This document shows, in pieces, positions 51,514 through 60,476 of a stretch of DNA of 64,000 bases. The DNA is from Burkholderia lata (GTDB taxonomy: Bacteria > Pseudomonadota > Gammaproteobacteria > Burkholderiales > Burkholderiaceae), in NCBI RefSeq assembly GCF_000012945.1, contig NC_007511.1, positions 1,984,001-2,048,000 of the forward strand. Reading direction: 5' to 3'. The notes under the pieces were generated by a model, which had not been told where the DNA came from, did not search any database, and was given only the letters and a program-made list of their open reading frames with translations. The translations under genes and the position numbers were made by a program. Each line of letters starts with the position of its first letter. Position 1 is the stretch's first letter.

Positions 51514-52926
51514 TCAGCGCGACGCTTGCGGGAACCGCGCGCCCGGAGGCGGTTCGGGCCGCGTCGACGGCACGCTCTTGCGCACCTTCGCGACCTGCGC
51601 GGCCGTCACCGGCGCCCCCGTATTGCCCCAGCTCGTGCGCACGAAGTTGGACACGTCGGCGACTTCCTGGTCCGACAGGCGCCAGCCGAACGGCGGCATC
51701 GTGAACGTCGACGGCGCGGTGCGCGTGCCCTCCAGCGCGCTGCCTTCCAGCACCACGTGGATCAGCGAGGTCGGATCGCCGCCCTGCACGACCGGGTTGC
51801 CGGCGAGCGCCGGGAACACGCGCGTGTAGCCGTGACCGTCGCTGCGGTGGCAGGCCATGCAGTTGTCGCGATAGACGGCCGCGCCCGGCTTGCTCGCGTC
51901 GCCGGTCTGCAGCGCCTTCGCAGCAGCCGCGTCGTACACGTGCGGCTGCTCGCCCTGCACGCGCGGCGGCAGCGTCTTCAGGTAGCGCGCGATCGCGTTC
52001 AGGTCGTCGTCGGTCATGTGCTGCATGCTGTGGCCGACCACGTCCGTCATCCCGCCGAACGCGGCCGTGCGCAGCGTGCGGCCCGTCTTCAGGAACTGCA
52101 CGATCTCGGTTTCGTTCCACGTGCCGAGGCCCGTGCGCGGCTCGCCGCGCAGGCTCGTCGGCACCCAGCCGTCGATCGCCGCGCCGCCGGCCAGGAAGTC
52201 CGGGCCGTCCGCGTCGGTCAGCCCGCGCTCCTGCATCGTCGGCGCGCGCGGCGTATGACACGCGCCGCAGTGGCCGAGACCCTGCACGAGATACGCGCCG
52301 CGCGCGACCACCGGATCGGTGTACGGCGCCGCGTCGAACGGCTTCGGGGTCGGCGCGAACATCTTGCGCCAGATCCCGAGCGGCCAGCGCATCGACAGCG
52401 GCCACACGATGTCGACCGCGCGGTTCTCGTGCTCGACCGGCGCGACGCCGTGCATGAAGTACGCATACAGCGCTTTCATGTCGTCGTCGGTCAGGCGCGC
52501 GTAGGACGGGAACGGCATGGCCGGATACATCGTGTCGCCGTTCTTGCGCACGCCTTCGCGCACCGCGCGCGTGAAGTCCTCGACCGTCCACCCGCCCAGG
52601 CCCGTTTTCGGGTCCGGCGTGATGTTCGTCGAGTAGATCCCGCCAATCGGCGTGTCGAATTTCAGCCCGCCCGCGAACGGCTTGCCTCCACTCGCCGTGT
52701 GGCACGCGATGCAGTCGCCCGCCCGCGCGAGGTATTCGCCGCGCTTGATCAGCGCCGCGTCGGCGGATTGGGCCGCGGGTGCGGCCGTTGGGCCGGAAGC
52801 CGCCGCGGGCGCCGCCGGCTGCGCAAATGCCGTCGAGCCCGCAAAGCCGAACGCGGCCCAGGCCGCACCGGCCGCCAGCACGCGCGACATCCGGCGCGCG
52901 ACGTTGTGGTTCATCGTCCTCTTCAT
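51514..52926 (-). CDS. Tri-haem cytochrome c subunit of membrane gluconate/polyol dehydrogenase
   Basis: 470 residues from ATG 52926. The signal peptide ends near STAFAQPAAP. Three CxxCH sites lie at about 72-76 (CIACH), 220-224 (CGACH) and 356-360 (CMACH), the pattern of the cytochrome subunits of FAD gluconate, 2-ketogluconate, sorbitol and alcohol dehydrogenases. It passes electrons from the flavoprotein to ubiquinone at the periplasmic face. Its ATG overlaps the flavoprotein stop (ATGA at 52923-52926). Confidence 0.92.
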   Translation of the reverse strand: MKRTMNHNVARRMSRVLAAGAAWAAFGFAGSTAFAQPAAPAAASGPTAAPAAQSADAALIKRGEYLARAGDCIACHTASGGKPFAGGLKFDTPIGGIYSTNITPDPKTGLGGWTVEDFTRAVREGVRKNGDTMYPAMPFPSYARLTDDDMKALYAYFMHGVAPVEHENRAVDIVWPLSMRWPLGIWRKMFAPTPKPFDAAPYTDPVVARGAYLVQGLGHCGACHTPRAPTMQERGLTDADGPDFLAGGAAIDGWVPTSLRGEPRTGLGTWNETEIVQFLKTGRTLRTAAFGGMTDVVGHSMQHMTDDDLNAIARYLKTLPPRVQGEQPHVYDAAAAKALQTGDASKPGAAVYRDNCMACHRSDGHGYTRVFPALAGNPVVQGGDPTSLIHVVLEGSALEGTRTAPSTFTMPPFGWRLSDQEVADVSNFVRTSWGNTGAPVTAAQVAKVRKSVPSTRPEPPPGARFPQASR

Positions 52927-54701
52927 ACGGTCACCAGCGGGGCGGGATTTTTCAGGTATTGCTCGCGGATCGCACGTGCCGACCAGTAGGCCAGCGCCGC
53001 GATGATCCCGGTCGGGTTGTAGCCGATGCCCTGCGGCAGCGCCGACGCGCCCATCACGAACACGTTGTGCACGTCCCAGCACTGCAGGTAGCGGTTCAGC
53101 ACGCTCGTCTTCGGGTCGGTGCCCATGATCGCGCCGCCGACGAGGTGAGTCGTCTGGTACGCACGCGAATCGAAGTGCTTGCCGAACTCGCGCGTCGATA
53201 CGCCGATCGCCTTCGGCCCCATCGCCTCCGCGATCTTCTTCATCTGCCCGGTCACGTACTGCGCCATCTTGATGTCGTTGTCCTTCCAGTCGAAGGTCAT
53301 CCGCAACAGCGGCTGGCCGTACGAATCGCGATAGGTCGGATCGAGGTCGAGATACACGTCGCGGTACGACATGTTGGTGCCGTGCGCGTCCATCGAGATC
53401 GTGTGCGCGTAGTTGTCCTTGACCGCCTTCTTCCACGCGGAGCCCCACTGCGGCGTGCCGGGCGGCGTCGCGATGCCGCTGATCGGCTTCACGCCGGCCT
53501 GGTTCACCCACAGCGGCGAGCCGCCGACGAAGCCGAGCGGGCCATGGTCGAAGTTGTCCGCGTTGAAATCGTCCACCGCGACGCCATTGCCGCCCGCGCC
53601 GATGAACGGATTCGTGTAGGTATCCTTGTCGAAGAACGCCTTGATCGTCGACAGGTTCTGGTACGCGAAATTGCGGCCCACGACGCCTTCGCCCGAGATC
53701 GGGTCGTACGGCTTGCCGATACCCGACAGCAGCAGCAGGTGCACGTTGTGGTACTGGAACGCGGCCACGATCACGAGATCGGCCGGCTGGTGCACTTCAC
53801 GCCCGGCCGGGTCGACGTAGGTCACGCCCGTCGCGCGCTTCTTCGTGTCGTCGAGGTCGACGCGCAGCACGTGGCACTTCGAGCGCAGCTCGAAGTTCGG
53901 CGCCTGCTTCAGCGCGGGCAGGATGTTCAGGTTCGGCGACGCCTTCGAGTACATGTAGCACGCGTAGCCGCTGCAGTAGCCGCAGAAGTTGCACGGGCCC
54001 ATCTGCACGCCGTACGGGTTCGTGTACGGGCCCGACGTGTTCGCCGACGGCAGCCGGTACGGATGCAGGCCGAGCGACTTCGCCGCATCGGAGAAGCGCT
54101 GCGCCGAATAGGTGTTGAGCTGCGCGGGCAGCGGGAAGTTGTCGCTGCGGTTCGCTTCGAACACGTTACCGTCGCCGACCACCTTGCCGCCGACCTTGTA
54201 AGCCTGCCCCGACGTGCCGAACACCTTCTCGGCGAAGTCGAAATGCGGCTCGAGCTCCTCGTAGGTCACGCCCGTGTCCTGGATCGTCATCCCTTCGGGG
54301 ATGAACTTCTTGCCGTAGCGCTCTTCATAGTGGCTGCGCAAGCGCAGCTCTTCCGGCGTGATCCGGAAATGGACGCCCGACCAGTGCAGCCCCGCACCGC
54401 CCACGCCTTCGCCCGGCAGGAACGCGGCGAGCTGCCGGTACGGCAGCGCGGTGTCCTGCAGGCCGTGGCGGATCGACACGGTCGTCTTCGACAGGTCGAG
54501 GAACAGCTTCTTGCGGATGTTGTAGGTCAGCTCGTCGATCGTGTTCGGATACGCGCCGTCCGGATAGGTGTCGCGATACTCGCCGCGCTCGAGCGCGACG
54601 ACGTTCAGGCCCGCTTCGGTCAGTTCCTTCGCGAGAATCGCGCCGGTCCAGCCGAAGCCGACGATCACCGCATCGACATGCGGTTTTTTCTCTGCGGCCA
54701 T
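52923..54701 (-). CDS. GMC-family flavoprotein subunit of membrane gluconate/polyol dehydrogenase
   Basis: 592 residues from ATG 54701. The FAD motif is VIVGFGWTGAILAKEL near the start. GMC marks are LPGEGVGGAGLHWSG and the C-terminal VMGASALPQGIGYNPTGI. A cysteine cluster GPCNFCGYCSGYACYMY lies mid-protein. It oxidises gluconate or a related sugar acid or polyol in the periplasm. It shares one base with the stop of the small subunit (TGATG), so all three genes are translationally coupled. Exact substrate cannot be fixed by sequence alone. Confidence 0.92.
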   Translation of the reverse strand: MAAEKKPHVDAVIVGFGWTGAILAKELTEAGLNVVALERGEYRDTYPDGAYPNTIDELTYNIRKKLFLDLSKTTVSIRHGLQDTALPYRQLAAFLPGEGVGGAGLHWSGVHFRITPEELRLRSHYEERYGKKFIPEGMTIQDTGVTYEELEPHFDFAEKVFGTSGQAYKVGGKVVGDGNVFEANRSDNFPLPAQLNTYSAQRFSDAAKSLGLHPYRLPSANTSGPYTNPYGVQMGPCNFCGYCSGYACYMYSKASPNLNILPALKQAPNFELRSKCHVLRVDLDDTKKRATGVTYVDPAGREVHQPADLVIVAAFQYHNVHLLLLSGIGKPYDPISGEGVVGRNFAYQNLSTIKAFFDKDTYTNPFIGAGGNGVAVDDFNADNFDHGPLGFVGGSPLWVNQAGVKPISGIATPPGTPQWGSAWKKAVKDNYAHTISMDAHGTNMSYRDVYLDLDPTYRDSYGQPLLRMTFDWKDNDIKMAQYVTGQMKKIAEAMGPKAIGVSTREFGKHFDSRAYQTTHLVGGAIMGTDPKTSVLNRYLQCWDVHNVFVMGASALPQGIGYNPTGIIAALAYWSARAIREQYLKNPAPLVTV

Positions 54702-55438
54702 CAGCTGCGCTCCCCGTTGATCGAGACGGGGCCGTACGGATAGGGCTTGCCGCTCTGGTTGACGAAATCCATGAAGTCCGCGCGCGCGCCGGGAAAGCCG
54801 ATCATCTTCCACGCGGCCATGTCGTGATTGCCGCCATGCACCGGGTCGCAGAAGTAGCCTTCGCGCGTGTTCTGCAGCAGCTGGCCGAAGAACACGCCGG
54901 GCGGCACGTCGTCGATCTGCGCGCCGCCCTTCTCCAGCGCGCCGAGCACGGTGTCGCGCGTCGGCGCGTCGAGATCCGCGAACGCCTTGCCGTGGGTCTT
55001 CTCGCAATAGCGGTTGACCGCCGCGATGCCGAGCCGGTAGATGTCGCGCGGCACCAGCTTCAACTGATAGCCGAGCTCGGGCACGCCCTGCTGGAACGGC
55101 CCCTGCATGTACCAGGTGGCGCCGTGCGCATACGGCGTCTCCATCTGGCGGTCGATGAATTCGGGCACGCCCGATTCGAGCGCGCCGGGGCCTTCCGCGT
55201 CGGCCGGAATCAGCCGGTCGACGGCGGCCTGGACGAACGCCCATTCCTTCGCATCGAAAAAGGTCGGCTTGTACGGGGCGCGTTCGGCGTTGGCCGATGC
55301 ACCGGGCGCGTTGCCGGAGGTCGCGGACGGTGACGACGAGCGCAGGTCGCAGCCGGCGACCGACGCGATCGGCACGAGCGCGACCGACGTGCGCAGGAAA
55401 CGGCGGCGCGAATTGGGTTTGTCAGGTGACGTGGACAT
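54701..55438 (-). CDS. Gluconate dehydrogenase subunit 3 family protein, Tat-exported
   Basis: 245 residues from ATG 55438. A twin-arginine signal NSRRRFLRTSVALVPIASVAG lies at about 9-29 (cut across the motif SRRRFL). The mature part fits gluconate_2-dh3: FVQAAVDRLIPADAEGPGAL, WYMQGPFQQGVPELGYQL, and the closing YPYGPVSINGERS. This subunit is the Tat escort and is needed to export the cofactor-loaded flavoprotein. The frame extends upstream to 55585, but homology starts here. It is the first gene of the three-gene operon. Confidence 0.91.
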   Translation of the reverse strand: MSTSPDKPNSRRRFLRTSVALVPIASVAGCDLRSSSPSATSGNAPGASANAERAPYKPTFFDAKEWAFVQAAVDRLIPADAEGPGALESGVPEFIDRQMETPYAHGATWYMQGPFQQGVPELGYQLKLVPRDIYRLGIAAVNRYCEKTHGKAFADLDAPTRDTVLGALEKGGAQIDDVPPGVFFGQLLQNTREGYFCDPVHGGNHDMAAWKMIGFPGARADFMDFVNQSGKPYPYGPVSINGERS

Positions 55439-56039
55439 GGTCGGATGTTGATCGTTGGGGATCGGGGCCCGGACGCGCGCACTCCGCATGCGGCATGTCC
55501 GGCATGGCAGCCATGCCGCACGCGGCTGGCCGTCCTGTTCTTTCGTCTGTTGCGAACAACCACGATGCAGGCGCCGTCCGTGCAATGCGCGGCAGCGCCT
55601 TCATGCAGCCGCACATCGCGCCAATTCAGGCTGCGCTGCACGGATCGGCTTCTTCGCGAGCCTTATCGTCTGACAAATACCGGCATCTGCCTGCATCTGC
55701 CCCTCATCGCTCATGACCCTCATTCAACTTAGACGCCGCGTTTGCCGACAGCAAGCGCGACGTGCACGACCCTCTTTCGGGTCCGGCGACAAGTGCCGCG
55801 AATTATATATGGAACCGGTTCCATCAAGCGTTACTCCAATGCAATTCAATGCATCGAAAATCGCAACAATTGAAAAATCCGGCAGCCGGAACGCACAAGG
55901 ATCGTGTGATTACCGGCTGATGCGGGCGTCAGGTAGACGATTGTTGTGTGGCGAGCTGCACCGAAGGCTGTCGCTTTCCAGCCACGCAGCGCACCCGTGG
56001 GTGCCGGTTTGCGTGGCGGTCTGGTAGCCTCCGCGACTC
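55439..56039. other. Long leader and control region of the dehydrogenase operon
   Basis: About 600 bp between divergent genes. The predicted promoter and operator at 55802-55823 imply a leader of some 350 nt for the dehydrogenase message. The leader contains the perfect palindrome GGCATGGCAGCCATGCC at 55501-55517. The rest (55830-56030) is A+T-richer and should hold the kptA promoter. No further gene is supported. Confidence 0.5.
55802..55823 (-). promoter_or_regulatory. Promoter with overlapping LacI/PtxS-like operator for the dehydrogenase operon
   Basis: TGGAACCGGTTCCA at 55810-55823 is a perfect 14-bp palindrome with the CCGG centre of LacI-family operators. It differs by one symmetric base pair from the PtxS site TGAAACCGGTTTCA that I know from Pseudomonas 2-ketogluconate control. 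On the minus strand a consensus -10 TATAAT (55807 down to 55802) follows two bases later, so the operator fills the -10/-35 spacer. Repressor binding would block transcription of the gluconate-type dehydrogenase. The regulator gene is not in the window. Confidence 0.7.
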
Positions 56040-56624
56040 ATGAATACAAAGAAGAATGAACTGCCGGCGCCCGACGCGACCCGCATCAGCCGCACTCTCA
56101 GCTACCTGCTGCGCCACGCGCCGCAGACGATCGGGCTGCAACTCGACCCGGAAGGCTGGGCCGACATCGACGAACTGATCGCGGGTATCGCCCGTCAGGG
56201 GCTCCATCTCGATCGCGCAACGCTGGAAACCGTCTGCGCGACCAACGACAAGCAGCGCTTCGCCCTCTCCGACGACGGCCGTCGCATCCGTGCGGTACAA
56301 GGGCATTCGACGCCCGTCGTGCAGCGCCGCTATCCGGCCGCGCAGCCGCCCGAGCGCCTCTATCACGGCACCGCGACGCGCTTCCTGGATTCGATCCGGG
56401 CACAAGGGCTGAAACCGGGCGCCCGTCATCACGTGCATCTGTCGCCGGACATCCGGACCGCGCTGGCCGTCGGCACGCGCTACGGCGTGCCGGTGATTCT
56501 CGAGGTCGATGCGCAGCGCATGCATCGGCAAGGCCACACGTTCTTCGTCGCGGAAAACGGTGTATGGCTGACCGACACCGTGCCGGCGGAATTCCTTAAA
56601 GAGATGGACCAGCCCGCGCGCTGA
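56040..56624 (+). CDS. kptA: RNA 2'-phosphotransferase KptA/Tpt1
   Basis: 194 residues. Family marks are RISRTLSYLLRHAP with the catalytic Arg and His, LQLDPEGWADIDELI, the NAD-binding YHGTATRFLDSIRAQGLKPG and RHHVHLSPDI, and FFVAENGVWLT. KptA transfers an internal 2'-phosphate from RNA to NAD+, giving ADP-ribose 1'',2''-cyclic phosphate. In bacteria there is no tRNA splicing that makes such ends, so its role is open. It stands alone, converging on the DUF3995 gene. Confidence 0.94.
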   Translation: MNTKKNELPAPDATRISRTLSYLLRHAPQTIGLQLDPEGWADIDELIAGIARQGLHLDRATLETVCATNDKQRFALSDDGRRIRAVQGHSTPVVQRRYPAAQPPERLYHGTATRFLDSIRAQGLKPGARHHVHLSPDIRTALAVGTRYGVPVILEVDAQRMHRQGHTFFVAENGVWLTDTVPAEFLKEMDQPAR

Positions 56625-56633
56625 GACGCGCGC

Positions 56634-57050
56634 TCACCACGGCCAGAACATCGACGCGATCGACAGCGCCAGCGCCGCGCAAAGCGGCGAGTAATACAGC
56701 GTGTCCATGCGTGCGAAACGCGACCCGCGAATCCGCTTGAAGAAGCCGACGTAACGGAAATCGCCGACGGCCCGCACCGCGAAGATCAGTGCGAACGCAA
56801 CGACCGCGAACGAGATCGTGCCGGGATACGCGTTCGGCCCCATCCACCCGGCACGCGCAGCCACCACGCACGCGCCGCCCAGCAGCGCCACCGCGACCGC
56901 CAAGGTGCCAATGGCGGTCGGCCGCAGCAGCGGTTCGCCGTCCTGCTCCGGAATGGCCGCTCCCTTGCCGCGCCGCCCGCCCAACGCCCAGTAGACGTGA
57001 ATGAGCGCGATTGCGCAAAGCGTCGGCACGCTGAAATACGCTCCGGTCAT
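56634..57050 (-). CDS. DUF3995 membrane protein
   Basis: 138 residues with four hydrophobic helices (about 7-24, 46-65, 74-93, 117-136). The opening LCAIALIHVYWALGG and the end FKRIRGSRFARMDTLYYSPL fit the DUF3995 family of small integral membrane proteins. The role is unknown. Its stop is 9 bp from that of kptA, so the genes converge. Confidence 0.85.
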   Translation of the reverse strand: MTGAYFSVPTLCAIALIHVYWALGGRRGKGAAIPEQDGEPLLRPTAIGTLAVAVALLGGACVVAARAGWMGPNAYPGTISFAVVAFALIFAVRAVGDFRYVGFFKRIRGSRFARMDTLYYSPLCAALALSIASMFWPW

Positions 57051-57381
57051 GTCGATCGATGTCCTCGTCTCGTTGTCTCGTTATGTCGATGTGTGGCCGG
57101 CCAGGTTCCGGCGCGCGGCCTCGGTCCGCGACACACGTGACGATACCGAAACCCGGCAACGCTTGCATTGCGACGTCCGGTCGCAACCCGCCACGACGCA
57201 TGTTGCGATGCAGTGCGACCGCAGGCACGCGCGGGCCGGCCGCTTGACTTCCCTCCGCGCACTACTACCCTGTTATTCCAGTACTGCGGTCGATACGCCC
57301 CGGCGCGATCGGCCGCACGTGCATCGTTCGCCGCTTTGCGCACCTGCACGACAACGATAACGAAGGCCATGGAGGCGACTC
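57051..57381. other. Gene-free divergent region before ald
   Basis: 331 bp between the DUF3995 and ald starts. It contains the candidate ald promoter at 57244-57271 and no supported gene. Confidence 0.45.
57244..57271 (+). promoter_or_regulatory. Candidate promoter of ald
   Basis: TTGACT (57244-57249) and TACCCT (57266-57271) are separated by 16 bp, about 110 bp before ATG 57382. Confidence 0.45.
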
Positions 57382-58497
57382 ATGCTGATCGGTGTGCCGA
57401 AAGAGATCAAGAACCACGAATACCGTGTCGGCCTCACGCCGGCCGGCGCGCGCGAACTGACGCGGCACGGCCATCGCGTCCTGGTGCAGCGCGGCGCGGG
57501 CACGGCGATCGGCCTGCTCGACAACGACTACACGGCCGCGGGCGCATCGCTTTGCGACGGTGCCGACGAAGTCTTCGCGCGTGCCGACATGATCATCAAG
57601 GTCAAGGAGCCGCAACCGGCGGAATGCGCGATGTTGCGACGCGGGCAGATCCTCTACACGTACCTGCATCTCGCGCCCGATCCCGACCAGGCGGCCGCGC
57701 TCGTGAAGTCCGGCGCCGTCTGCATCGCCTACGAAACCGTGACCGGCCCCGGCGGCGGCCTGCCGCTGCTCGCGCCGATGAGCGAGGTGGCCGGGCGCAT
57801 GTCGATCCAGGTCGCGGCGACCCACCTCGAAAGCCCGCGCGGCGGGCGTGGCCTGCTGATGGCCGGTGTGCCCGGCGTACCGGCCGCGCATGTCGTCGTG
57901 CTCGGCGCGGGCGTGGTGGGCACCGGCGCGCTGCAGATGGCGGTCGGCCTCGGCGCACGCGTTACCGTGCTCGACACCAACGTGAACCGGCTGCGCCAGC
58001 TCGACCTCGTCTTCGCCAACCGGATCACGACCGTCTGCTCGAATGCGCACACGATCGACGAAGCCGTGCGCGATGCCGACGTCGTGATCGGCGCCGTGCT
58101 CGTGCCGGGCGCATCGGCGCCGCGGCTCGTCACGCGCGACATGATCGCGACGATGCGCACGGGAGCGGTCGTCGTCGACGTCGCGATCGACCAGGGCGGA
58201 TGCTTCGAAACCTCGCATGCGACGACGCACGCGGACCCGACCTTCGTCGTCGACGGCGTCGTGCACTACTGCGTCGCGAACATGCCCGGCGCGGTCGCGC
58301 GCACGTCGACCTTCGCGCTGAACAACGCGACGCTCACCCATGCGCTCGCGCTCGCCGACAAGGGCTGGAAGCAGGCGATGACCGACGATCCGCACCTGCG
58401 TGCGGGCCTGAACGTGTGCGACGGGCACATCACGTACGAGGCAGTCGCGCTGGCGCTCGGCCTGCCCTACGTGCCGGCCACCGGTGTGCTGGCATGA
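57382..58497 (+). CDS. ald: Alanine dehydrogenase
   Basis: 371 residues, the family's normal length, with GGAGGCG just upstream. The N-terminal MLIGVPKEIKNHEYRVGLTP is diagnostic. Catalytic residues match by number: Lys75 in KVKEP, His96 in YLHLAPD and Asp270 in VAIDQGG. The NAD site is GAGVVGTGA at 175-183. It interconverts L-alanine and pyruvate plus ammonia with NAD in the cytoplasm. No Lrp-type regulator gene is adjacent. Confidence 0.96.
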   Translation: MLIGVPKEIKNHEYRVGLTPAGARELTRHGHRVLVQRGAGTAIGLLDNDYTAAGASLCDGADEVFARADMIIKVKEPQPAECAMLRRGQILYTYLHLAPDPDQAAALVKSGAVCIAYETVTGPGGGLPLLAPMSEVAGRMSIQVAATHLESPRGGRGLLMAGVPGVPAAHVVVLGAGVVGTGALQMAVGLGARVTVLDTNVNRLRQLDLVFANRITTVCSNAHTIDEAVRDADVVIGAVLVPGASAPRLVTRDMIATMRTGAVVVDVAIDQGGCFETSHATTHADPTFVVDGVVHYCVANMPGAVARTSTFALNNATLTHALALADKGWKQAMTDDPHLRAGLNVCDGHITYEAVALALGLPYVPATGVLA

Positions 58498-58551
58498 CGT
58501 GACCGCATTCATGTGTGGCCAGCGGCTGACGGCACGCGCCGCCAGCTGCGT

Positions 58552-60321
58552 TCACGCGCCCTTCGCGCCGCCGCTGCGCTTCGACGACCCGCCCGCGCCC
58601 ATCGTGCGCGCCAGCAGCGGCCTCAATTGCGCAAGCGTGCGCGTGTTCAGCACGTCGGGCCGCGTGAGCCAGCCTCGACGCGCCTGATCGACCCCGTACG
58701 CAAGATTGTCGAGTTCGTCCGCACTGCACGCATCCGAGCCGATCGCCACCGGCACGCCGGCCTTCGCCGCCTCGCGGCACCAGATGTCCGGCAGGTCGAG
58801 CCGCCGCGGCTGCGCATCGAGTTCGACGAAGCAGCCGCGCGCCGCGGCATGCGCGATCACGCGCGGCACGTCGAGTTCGCATGCGTCGCGCTCGCCGAGC
58901 ACGCGGCCCGTCGGGTGCGCGAGAATCGTGAAATGCGGATGATCCATCGCGCGCAGCATGCGCGCGGTCTGCGCATCACGTGACAGCTCGAAGCCGTCGC
59001 GTACCGCACCGACCACGAGATCGAGGCGACCGAGCATCGCATCGGGCACGTCAAGACTGCCATCCTCGCGAATGCCGGCCTCCACGCCCTTGAGCAGCAC
59101 GAAATCGTCGAACGACGCGTTGAGGCGATCGATCTCGTCAAGCTGCCGGGCAAGCCAGTCGACGTTGTTGCGGCCGCCGGCGGAGTGCGGTGCCCGGTCG
59201 GTGATGGCCAGGTACGCGAACCCGCGAGCGCGTGCCGCATCGGCCATCGCGCGCAGGCTGTCGCGGCCGGCCGACGCGTCGGTATGCGCATGCAGGTCGC
59301 CGTGGACATGCTTGCGCTCGACCAGCGCCGGCAGCGTGCCTGCTCGTGCAGCGTCGATCTCGCCGCGATCCTCGCGCAATTCGGGCGGTACGTCGTGCAG
59401 CCCGATCGCCGCATAGATCGACGCCTCGGTCTCCCCGGCAATCCGTTCGTCGCCGCGAAACACGCCGTACTCGTTGATCTTCAGCCCGCCGGCCTGCGCG
59501 ATCCTGCGCAACGCGATGTTGTGCGCCTTCGATCCGGTGAAGTAGACGAGCGCCGCGCCGAACGCGTCGGCATCGACGACGCGCAAGTCGACCTGCAACC
59601 CGCTGGCGAGTACGACGCTCGACTTCGTCTTGCCGTGCGCCAGCACGCGCGCCACCTCGCCATAGCCGACGAACGCTTCGGCGACGGCCACCGGATCGCG
59701 TGCGGTGACGAGGATGTCGAGATCGCCGACCGTCTCGCGGCGGCGGCGGAAACTGCCGGCCGGCACGGCCTTGCCGACGCCGGCAATCGCGCGCAGGCGT
59801 TCGAGCAGCGGCAGCAGCGAGTGTGCCGCATCCGGTAGCAGGAAACGTTGAGGTTCGCGCTTCAGCCGATCGTCGATCGCTTCGAGCAGATGCGCTTCGG
59901 TTTTCGCGCCGAAGCCCGGCAGCTCGCGCACGTGCCCGCTCTTCGCTTCCGCGCGAAGCTGCTCGAGCGAATCGACGTGCAGTGCGTCATGCAGCGCCTT
60001 CACGCGTTTGGCGCCGAGTCCCGGCACGTCGAGCAGCTCGACGATCGCGCCCGGCAACGCATGACGTAGCGTTTGCTGCAATTCGCAAGTGCCGGTCGCG
60101 GCGATCTCGCGCAGCTTCGACGCGAGATCGGGCCCGATCGACGGAATCTTGCCGAGATCGTCGCCGTTCGCGATCATCGTCGGGATATCGCGCCCGTAGT
60201 CGGCAATCGTCCGTGCGGCGTTGCGATAGGCGCGCACCCGGAACGGATTGGCGCCCTGGATTTCGAGCATGTCGGCAATCTCGGCGAACACGGCGGCACA
60301 CCCGGCATTGTGGATCGGCAT
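58552..60321 (-). CDS. polX: DNA polymerase X family protein with PHP domain (PolX)
   Basis: 589 residues. The N-terminal pol beta-like part has helix-hairpin-helix motifs (IPSIGPDLASKLREI, VPGLGAKRVKALHD) and the nucleotidyltransferase centre ETVGDLDILVTA plus LQVDLRVV for the catalytic Asp set. The C-terminal PHP domain starts near 340 with HGDLHAHTDASAGRD and has FTILAHPTGRV and VAIGSDA. Bacterial PolX fills short gaps and has 3'-5' exonuclease and AP-endonuclease activity in base-excision repair. It stands alone. Confidence 0.94.
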   Translation of the reverse strand: MPIHNAGCAAVFAEIADMLEIQGANPFRVRAYRNAARTIADYGRDIPTMIANGDDLGKIPSIGPDLASKLREIAATGTCELQQTLRHALPGAIVELLDVPGLGAKRVKALHDALHVDSLEQLRAEAKSGHVRELPGFGAKTEAHLLEAIDDRLKREPQRFLLPDAAHSLLPLLERLRAIAGVGKAVPAGSFRRRRETVGDLDILVTARDPVAVAEAFVGYGEVARVLAHGKTKSSVVLASGLQVDLRVVDADAFGAALVYFTGSKAHNIALRRIAQAGGLKINEYGVFRGDERIAGETEASIYAAIGLHDVPPELREDRGEIDAARAGTLPALVERKHVHGDLHAHTDASAGRDSLRAMADAARARGFAYLAITDRAPHSAGGRNNVDWLARQLDEIDRLNASFDDFVLLKGVEAGIREDGSLDVPDAMLGRLDLVVGAVRDGFELSRDAQTARMLRAMDHPHFTILAHPTGRVLGERDACELDVPRVIAHAAARGCFVELDAQPRRLDLPDIWCREAAKAGVPVAIGSDACSADELDNLAYGVDQARRGWLTRPDVLNTRTLAQLRPLLARTMGAGGSSKRSGGAKGA

Positions 60322-60476
60322 GATCGGCGTGGCTCCCTTCCACGTGGATGGCGCCGTGCGCGTGCGCGACGGCGTCTGCCCGCCCGGCGCCGCATGCTGA
60401 CGCCGCCGGGCGCCCGTTCATCATCGTACGCCGCCCGCGCCGCGCGTGCAGCGCCGTGATGGCGACGACGCAGAAG

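Noticed and set aside
54701..55585. Longer start for the dehydrogenase small subunit
   Set aside because: The added residues do not look like an export signal; the twin-arginine signal begins right after ATG 55438.
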